Origin: Neobacillus massiliamazoniensis
GTDB lineage: Bacteria > Bacillota > Bacilli > Bacillales > Cytobacillaceae
Assembly (NCBI RefSeq): GCF_001048695.1
Contig: NZ_CVRB01000004.1
Span: 744,001 to 808,000, forward strand
DNA length: 64,000 bases
Direction of reading: 5' to 3'
This document shows, piece by piece, positions 59,467-64,000 of this stretch; the stretch's first letter is position 1; each line of letters begins with the position of its first letter. The notes beneath the pieces are model-generated. The model did not search any database. It had not been told where the DNA came from and saw only the letters and a list, made by a program, of their open reading frames with translations. The position numbers were made by a program, and so were the translations under genes.

Positions 59467-59790
59467 ATGAAATGGAAATCTTTTATCCTTGGTGCAGCTG
59501 TTGGTTTTATCGGTGGCTATGCAGTAAAGGAAATTCTTTCACAAAAAACGAACGTATCACCGGAAAAAGTTTTAGAAACTGTCAAAAAGCAATTTAAAGA
59601 ACATGGTCCAATAAGCGGCTCATGGATACATATGAAAGCGGAGAGCTACGAAAAGCATCCGATGCAATACCATGTCTATAAAGGCGGTATCTCTAGAACC
59701 AATCATGGTGAAAACGAACAATTTGAATTCATCGCCGATGCTTCGAGTGGAACCATTTTGGATATTCGAAAATTTTCAAACGAATTGTAA
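59467..59790 (+). CDS. ytzB: Small exported or membrane-anchored PepSY-like protein YtzB
   Basis: 107 residues. N-terminal hydrophobic segment WKSFILGAAVGFIGGYAVK is a signal anchor. The rest, VLETVKKQFKEHGPISGSW and FIADASSGTILDIRKF, resembles a PepSY-type domain. Size and position between ytoP and ytnP match B. subtilis YtzB. RBS AAGGGGGTCC. Function unknown. Confidence 0.8.
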   Translation: MKWKSFILGAAVGFIGGYAVKEILSQKTNVSPEKVLETVKKQFKEHGPISGSWIHMKAESYEKHPMQYHVYKGGISRTNHGENEQFEFIADASSGTILDIRKFSNEL

Positions 59791-59868
59791 ATGTAAAAAC
59801 AAAGGGTTAGAATTTCACCACAATGGATGAAAAATATTATTTTTTAGCTTCATACATCTGACAAATGG

Positions 59869-59894
59869 AAAAGTCCTTAGTTTTTGGGGACTTT
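59869..59894 (+). terminator. Terminator of ytzB
   Basis: AAAGTCC-8 nt-GGGACTTTTTTT. Confidence 0.75.
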
Positions 59895-60003
59895 TTTTCA
59901 ATTATTCATTTAAAAGATGTAATTTTATTAGAAAATCAAGTAGGTGTAAAATTCTTCTTACTAAAACTGGACAAATTTAAGGCATTTTTTCTAAAAAATA
60001 AAT

Positions 60004-60078
60004 TATATCTGCGATTTTGAACAATATATCTGCGATTTTTTAATTATATCTGCGAATCGTTACTATATATCTGCGAAT
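60004..60078. repeat. Tandem array, four ~20.5-bp units (TATATCTGCGA)
   Basis: TATATCTGCGA recurs at 60004, 60025, 60045 and 60066 (steps 21, 20, 21) with T/A-rich spacers. A single TTATGCGCGAATC follows at 60139, the core of the 12528 array. Located between convergent ytzB and ytnP; the rest of 59895-60268 shows nothing else I can name. Confidence 0.85.
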
Positions 60079-60268
60079 TTTCAATAATAGTCCTTGCATG
60101 TCCCCGAAAAGCTTAGTATCGCTGTACGAAGAAACCTCTTATGCGCGAATCAGCTGGGAAACTCGTTCCTGGTGGCTACACAATTATCGAGTAAAATTAT
60201 GAACAAGGCCTGAACCTTTTTTAAAAAAGATTTCAGACCTCTTCTTTCCGAAGGATAGACCCTCTCCA

Positions 60269-61108
60269 TTATGATTGCTTTTTTATGCTTTCAACTATTT
60301 GGTTATCTTCGCCCCATTTTACTGCACGATAGTAAGCATCATGGTAGAATGTAAACCAAGCATTTTTTTCCAATGCAAACGGAAGCCATTTTTGTTTAGC
60401 GGTGATTGAGTCCATTGGATAGTCGTCATAGGCCATGACCCACAAGACATTTTGATGTGCATGTGTAGCCATCAAATCTGCCATATGAATCACCGTTTCT
60501 CCCCCATCCTCAATGACTAAGATAGAATGTCCATCACTGTGCCCACCCGTATGATACATACTGATCGGTCCTAAGCTCCATTTTTCAGTAAACGGAAGTA
60601 CTTGCTGTTCAATGGCTTCCCAATTTTCTTTCCAGTATGTATTTTTCGATCGGATGTTTGGGTTTCTCATTTCATCCCATTCTACTTGTGATGTAATGAT
60701 TTTTGCATTTGGGAATGTTGAAACGTAATTCCCATCTTCAAGCTTTGTCAGTCCACAGGCATGATCGAAATGCAAATGAGTCATCAGTACATAGTCAATC
60801 TTATCGGGGGTTAAACCTAATTTTTCTAAAGATCCTTCCACTTCCGATTCTTTAGTAACCCCATAATTTCTTAATTGTTTTTCCGTTAATTTTCCTTTGC
60901 CGATACCGGATTCAATTAATAAATTTTTACCATTCATTTGAATTAAGATCGGATCTGTAGATAATTCAATTTGATTCTTTTCATTACATGGATATTTTCT
61001 CGACCATAACCCCTTTGGAACAACGCCAAACATTGCGCCTCCGTCCAAGTTCGTTACCCCACCAGATAGCCATGTCAGTGAAACATTACCAATTTTTAGT
61101 GTTTCCAT
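60269..61108 (-). CDS. ytnP: Metallo-beta-lactamase-fold quorum-quenching lactonase YtnP
   Basis: 279 residues from ATG at 61108 (GGAGGTTGATTT upstream). The MBL signature MTHLHFDHACGLTK (~104-117, HxHxDH), HTGGHSDGHS (third His) and ADLMATHAHQN supply the two metal sites. YtnP of B. subtilis cleaves N-acyl-homoserine lactones and other lactone signals. Cytoplasmic, no signal peptide. Single gene downstream of a family B repeat. Confidence 0.92.
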   Translation of the reverse strand: METLKIGNVSLTWLSGGVTNLDGGAMFGVVPKGLWSRKYPCNEKNQIELSTDPILIQMNGKNLLIESGIGKGKLTEKQLRNYGVTKESEVEGSLEKLGLTPDKIDYVLMTHLHFDHACGLTKLEDGNYVSTFPNAKIITSQVEWDEMRNPNIRSKNTYWKENWEAIEQQVLPFTEKWSLGPISMYHTGGHSDGHSILVIEDGGETVIHMADLMATHAHQNVLWVMAYDDYPMDSITAKQKWLPFALEKNAWFTFYHDAYYRAVKWGEDNQIVESIKKQS

Positions 61109-61160
61109 CAAATCAACCTCCTATTTTTAATTTTATCATTGTTAGATTATTATGAAAATG

Positions 61161-61284
61161 AGAAAAGCGGAAGCGCCTTGCCCAGGGGCGACAGACATAA
61201 GACGAGCCGGCTTGAAGGTTGGTTTTTAACCTTCATGACGGATTGGCTTATGACCCCGAGCCCCTAGGCGCTGAAGCTGGACAA
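61161..61284. repeat. Family B dispersed repeat, full copy
   Basis: Best-preserved copy: GCGCC, GGGGC, CATAAG and TGAAGGTT on one arm pair in order with AACCTTCA, CTTATG, GCCCC and GGCGC on the other, giving a long nested hairpin. Confidence 0.9.
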
Positions 61285-61347
61285 TTCTCAAAGTATGATA
61301 ATGTAAATTCTGTTAGTATAAAAAAGACAGCTCATAAACTGAACTGT

Positions 61348-61995
61348 CTACTTTTCGTTTTGATATTTTACTTCACTACGATATATGCGATTGCCTTTTT
61401 CGGAAAATTTTTGTTCATATTCTGTCATAATATTTCCTTCAAAATCACTTTTATGGAGATCAAGACTAATGAATGTTAATAATAAACCATATTGTGAAAA
61501 GCTCTTTAGTGAATATTCAAACAAACCTTGATTGTCTGTTTTAAAGTGGATTTCTCCACCATCAACCAAAATATCCTCATAGAGCTTCAAGAAATCTTTA
61601 TAAGTTAACCTTCTTTTTTCATGTCGGGTTTTCGGCCATGGATCGGAAAAATTTAAATAAACCCTGTCTACATCATTTTTTGCAAAATATTTCCCTAAGT
61701 CGCTAGCATTCACGTTTAACAGCTTTAGATTTGGTAATTCCGCTTCAATTAAACGGTCCAAGGCAGCAACAATTACACTTTGAAATAATTCAATCCCGAT
61801 ATAATTAATATCTGGGTTTGCTTTTGCCATTTCAGTAATAAACCGACCTTTTCCGGTCCCCACTTCAATATGAAGCGGCTGCACTCTTTCAAATGCTTCC
61901 TTCCATTTTCCCCTGCACTGCTCGGGATTTGGAACAATGTACTGTGGATACTGCTCTATTTTATCCTTTGCCCAAGGCTTATTCCTAAATCTCAA
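61348..61995 (-). CDS. trmB: tRNA (guanine-N7)-methyltransferase
   Basis: 215 residues from TTG at 61995 (MRFRNKPWAKD), eight bases after AGGAG; a GTG at 62004 overlaps that RBS and is unlikely. Makes m7G46 in tRNA. SAM motif EVGTGKGRFITEMA (~44-57), NFSDPWPKTRHEKRR (~113-127) with the catalytic/tRNA-binding Asp, and the C-terminal TEYEQKFSEKGNRIYR are conserved. Single gene. Confidence 0.96.
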   Translation of the reverse strand: MRFRNKPWAKDKIEQYPQYIVPNPEQCRGKWKEAFERVQPLHIEVGTGKGRFITEMAKANPDINYIGIELFQSVIVAALDRLIEAELPNLKLLNVNASDLGKYFAKNDVDRVYLNFSDPWPKTRHEKRRLTYKDFLKLYEDILVDGGEIHFKTDNQGLFEYSLKSFSQYGLLLTFISLDLHKSDFEGNIMTEYEQKFSEKGNRIYRSEVKYQNEK

Positions 61996-62082
61996 TTTTG
62001 ACACTCCTAAAAATTAATTTCGTTCAAACCATAACATGTGAATCTTTTACACGCAAGTCCCATTCTAAAATGAATGCATAAA

Positions 62083-62122
62083 CAAAAAAAGAATTCACAA
62101 CCTAAACCATGAATTCTTTTTT
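62083..62122 (+). terminator. Terminator-like hairpin in the ytzH leader
   Basis: AAAGAATTC-14 nt-GAATTCTTTTTT ends 26 bp upstream of the ytzH ATG. It has terminator form on the plus strand, where no upstream gene exists, so attenuation of ytzH is possible. Confidence 0.5.
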
Positions 62123-62147
62123 ATTTCACTTGAAAGGGTGGACATTT

Positions 62148-62426
62148 ATGCCATTAAGTCATCAGGATCAAGTTACATTACTTAAAGATATATTAAACAA
62201 TCATCAAATGGATTGCTGTGGGTCTGTTGCTGAATGTGAGCAATTAGAACGTCTAATAAAATCGCTTTTGGTCAATAACCAAATCAATCAAAACGTAAAA
62301 AATATTTTGCAGGATGTTTATCTATACAGCCAGCAAGGTGCACAAACGGCTGATTTAGACCAACATATTCTTACAAACCAAGGAAATTTATCTGAATGGG
62401 TTAGCCATATCGATCAGTTTTCATAG
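62148..62426 (+). CDS. ytzH: YtzH-like protein
   Basis: 92 residues from ATG at 62148 (AAAGGGTGG upstream), the same length as I recall for B. subtilis YtzH. MPLSHQDQVTLLKDILNNHQ is followed by DCCGSVAECEQLERLIKSLL. Helical, soluble, with three Cys. Unknown function. Its last six bases overlap the end of the convergent ytmP. Confidence 0.85.
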   Translation: MPLSHQDQVTLLKDILNNHQMDCCGSVAECEQLERLIKSLLVNNQINQNVKNILQDVYLYSQQGAQTADLDQHILTNQGNLSEWVSHIDQFS

Positions 62427-63194
62427 GATGTCATTAATAAATCTTATCCATTTTTCCTTTTCTTTGGTGCGATTTTTATCTTTATACCATTGAATAGAGG
62501 ATAAAGTTTGGAGTGCAACATACCATTTCATCCGAAGACGTAAGTGATCAGTTAGCTTTTCTCCATACATGGTAAGCCATTCTTTCCAATTCCCCTCAGG
62601 AATGTACCAATAAAGGAGCATTCCTAAATCAATGGCAGGGTCTGCAATCATCGCTCCATCCCAGTCAATTAAATACAACTGGTTGTCTTCCGCAAGCAGC
62701 CAGTTGTTATGGTTTACATCACCATGGCAAACCACTTTCTCATCACAACGAACATTTTCTACTTCCTCTTTAAGGAATGTGATTGTTTTTTCCACTTCTG
62801 GTAACGAAAGAACTTCATGATCCAATTCATTAATCACCATTTGAAAAAGAGTAGCAGGCAACAATGGTGAGTTTTCTAAACGACTTAACATTGTAAGCAT
62901 CGGCTCTGAGCGGTGAATTTTCTTCAGCAACCGAGCGACTAGTTCATGGTTCATCTCGGACGGCTTTAGCTCCCTGCCTGGAAGCCATTGCTGTGCTGTG
63001 ATGACATCTCCATTTTCTAGACGCTTCGTCCAAACAAGCTTGGGGACGATTCCTTCTGCCGACAGTACAGCCAGAAAAGGAGAAGAATTCCGCTTTAAAA
63101 AAAGCCTTTGATCCTCAAATTCCGCATAAAATGCTTCCCCGGTCGCACCACCAGCAGGGGTAATTTCCCACTCTTGTCCTAATAAATGTTCCAA
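62421..63194 (-). CDS. ytmP: Aminoglycoside phosphotransferase-fold kinase YtmP
   Basis: 257 residues. APH/choline-kinase fold: ATP-binding Lys in DQRLFLKRNSS (~28-38), catalytic loop VVCHGDVNHNNWLL (~158-171), and the metal-binding Asp in YLIDWDGAMIADPAIDLG (~178-195). Substrate unknown; not evidence of antibiotic resistance. Start TTG at 63194 is preceded by AGGTG seven bases upstream; no ATG is available. Same position beside amyX in B. subtilis. Confidence 0.9.
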   Translation of the reverse strand: MEHLLGQEWEITPAGGATGEAFYAEFEDQRLFLKRNSSPFLAVLSAEGIVPKLVWTKRLENGDVITAQQWLPGRELKPSEMNHELVARLLKKIHRSEPMLTMLSRLENSPLLPATLFQMVINELDHEVLSLPEVEKTITFLKEEVENVRCDEKVVCHGDVNHNNWLLAEDNQLYLIDWDGAMIADPAIDLGMLLYWYIPEGNWKEWLTMYGEKLTDHLRLRMKWYVALQTLSSIQWYKDKNRTKEKEKWIRFINDIL

Positions 63195-63318
63195 AATTGT
63201 TCACCTTCAATTTTATACCGTTCTAACGGGTACATTTTCCCATTTAAATACCGAGGTAAATTCTATGCTGTCAAGAAGGGTATCGATCTTAACAACAGCT
63301 TATTTTTATAAAATAAAA

Positions 63319-63352
63319 AAAGCTATTGAAACCATTACACACAATAGCCATC
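63319..63352 (-). terminator. Terminator of amyX
   Basis: Minus strand: GCTATTG-13 nt-CAATAGC followed by TTTTTTTATTT. Confidence 0.8.
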
Positions 63353-63404
63353 TTAATAAATTTTATCTCCATTTGCCTTTTTTCGTCAAGTACATGTATA
63401 GAAA

Positions 63405-64000
63405 CTAATTTTTTCCCAACACCATAAGACAAATGGGTTCAATACTGATTTCTCCGCCTTTAAGGAGTCTGTTGGACGAAATTCCCACATTCTCATGATC
63501 GGCAAAAACGTACCAATCCCCTTCTGGAATCGACAATAGTACTCTTTTATTAAGCGGATTACAAAGTAAAATCACTTCATGAAAATCACTATTTTTATTC
63601 TGATACAAATATCCTATGATAGGTGGAGGCAGTTGTAAAGAACTAGTATGAGAAAGAATTTCATCAGTTGTCCGCATTCGGAAACAGGAAAGTATTTTTC
63701 GAATCTGAATCAATTCTTTTATATAATTGACATTTTCTTTATACTGACTCTTTCGATCCCAATCAAGCTGGTTAATCGAATCAGGAGAACGGTAACTGTT
63801 GCCTTCACCGTATTTGGTTCGAAAAAACTCTTGGCCGCTATGAAGAAAAGGAATCCCTTGTGAAAGAATGACGATTCCTGTTGCAAGGCGATGGTATTTC
63901 ATCCGAATTGCGTCATCGGTATCCGGCAAGCACGAGGTAATTTTATCCCACATGGTGTGATTGTCATGACATTCAATGTAGTTAACTGATTGAAAAGGTT
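63405..64000 (-). CDS. amyX: Type I pullulanase, C-terminal fragment
   Basis: About 197 residues, open at the right edge; the frame continues above 63953 without a start. It reads NYIECHDNHTMWDKITSC, the GH13 region IV of type I pullulanases (HDN catalytic-site motif), then GIVILSQGIPFLHSGQEFFRTKYGEGNSY and INQLDW, ending in a beta-sandwich tail. It debranches alpha-1,6 links in pullulan and starch-like glucans; no statement on secretion is possible without the N-terminus. Confidence 0.93.
   Translation of the reverse strand, partial: PFQSVNYIECHDNHTMWDKITSCLPDTDDAIRMKYHRLATGIVILSQGIPFLHSGQEFFRTKYGEGNSYRSPDSINQLDWDRKSQYKENVNYIKELIQIRKILSCFRMRTTDEILSHTSSLQLPPPIIGYLYQNKNSDFHEVILLCNPLNKRVLLSIPEGDWYVFADHENVGISSNRLLKGGEISIEPICLMVLGKN

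Noticed and set aside
62421..63194. Aminoglycoside resistance gene
   Set aside because: YtmP has the APH kinase fold, but it is a conserved housekeeping-locus gene of unknown substrate in Bacilli.

Overview
The window is chromosomal DNA of a low-GC, endospore-forming member of the Bacillaceae (Bacillus sensu lato; a Neobacillus-like genome is my guess, not shown). Evidence is the AT-rich sequence, AGGAGG ribosome binding sites, sigma-A promoters, an alpha/beta small acid-soluble spore protein, the sporulation proteins YtrH, YtrI and YtfJ, and gene order that follows the Bacillus subtilis yt* region almost gene for gene, from accD (truncated at the left edge) to the pullulanase gene amyX (truncated at the right edge).

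Layout. 1-9.4 kb: accD start, a FadR-type GntR regulator, NADP malic enzyme, DNA polymerase DnaE, ytrH-ytrI, nrnA, ytpI, ytoI. 9.5-20.8 kb: small membrane protein, ytkL, M24 peptidase, a structured 6S-like RNA, a tandem-repeat field, alanine dehydrogenase, a broken small gene, UspA, moaB-ecsC, ackA, ytxK, tpx. 20.9-33.7 kb: ytfJ, a DUF2953 gene, NAD kinase, RarD permease, acyl-CoA ligase, SASP, thiI-iscS, ezrA, refZ, a ytsP remnant, a GAF-GGDEF cyclase. 34-41 kb is the most rearranged part: rpsD with its leader, a vanadium-haloperoxidase-like gene between two copies of the rpsD end/terminator, a tyrS remnant with a shortened T-box, a class A PBP, then two 52-bp tandem arrays. 41-50 kb: acsA/acuABC (acetate activation and its acetylation control), ccpA, aroA, ytxJ-H-G. 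50.8-64 kb: M29 aminopeptidase, murC, sftA, ytpQ, ytpP, DUF84 NTPase, ytoP, ytzB, ytnP, trmB, ytzH, ytmP, amyX.

Functional links: AccD, malic enzyme, AckA, AcsA, AcuABC and CcpA form a carbon-overflow/acetate/fatty-acid theme; two matching palindromes upstream of accD and of the malic enzyme suggest that the GntR regulator between them controls both. EzrA, RefZ, SftA, MurC and the PBP serve division and wall synthesis.

The most unusual material is non-coding. (i) Five tandem arrays lie in three convergent intergenic gaps (12.1-12.6, 40.2-41.0 and 60.0 kb). Their repeat periods are about 51-52 bp or about 20.5 bp, close to five or two DNA helical turns; the 52-bp arrays have hairpin-forming units and higher-order a-b-c or A-B structure. 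(ii) Two families of dispersed palindromic repeats occur here: family A, four copies of about 170-230 bp with terminal inverted repeats, and family B, about twelve copies of about 120 bp forming nested hairpins. One family B copy abuts a broken gene.
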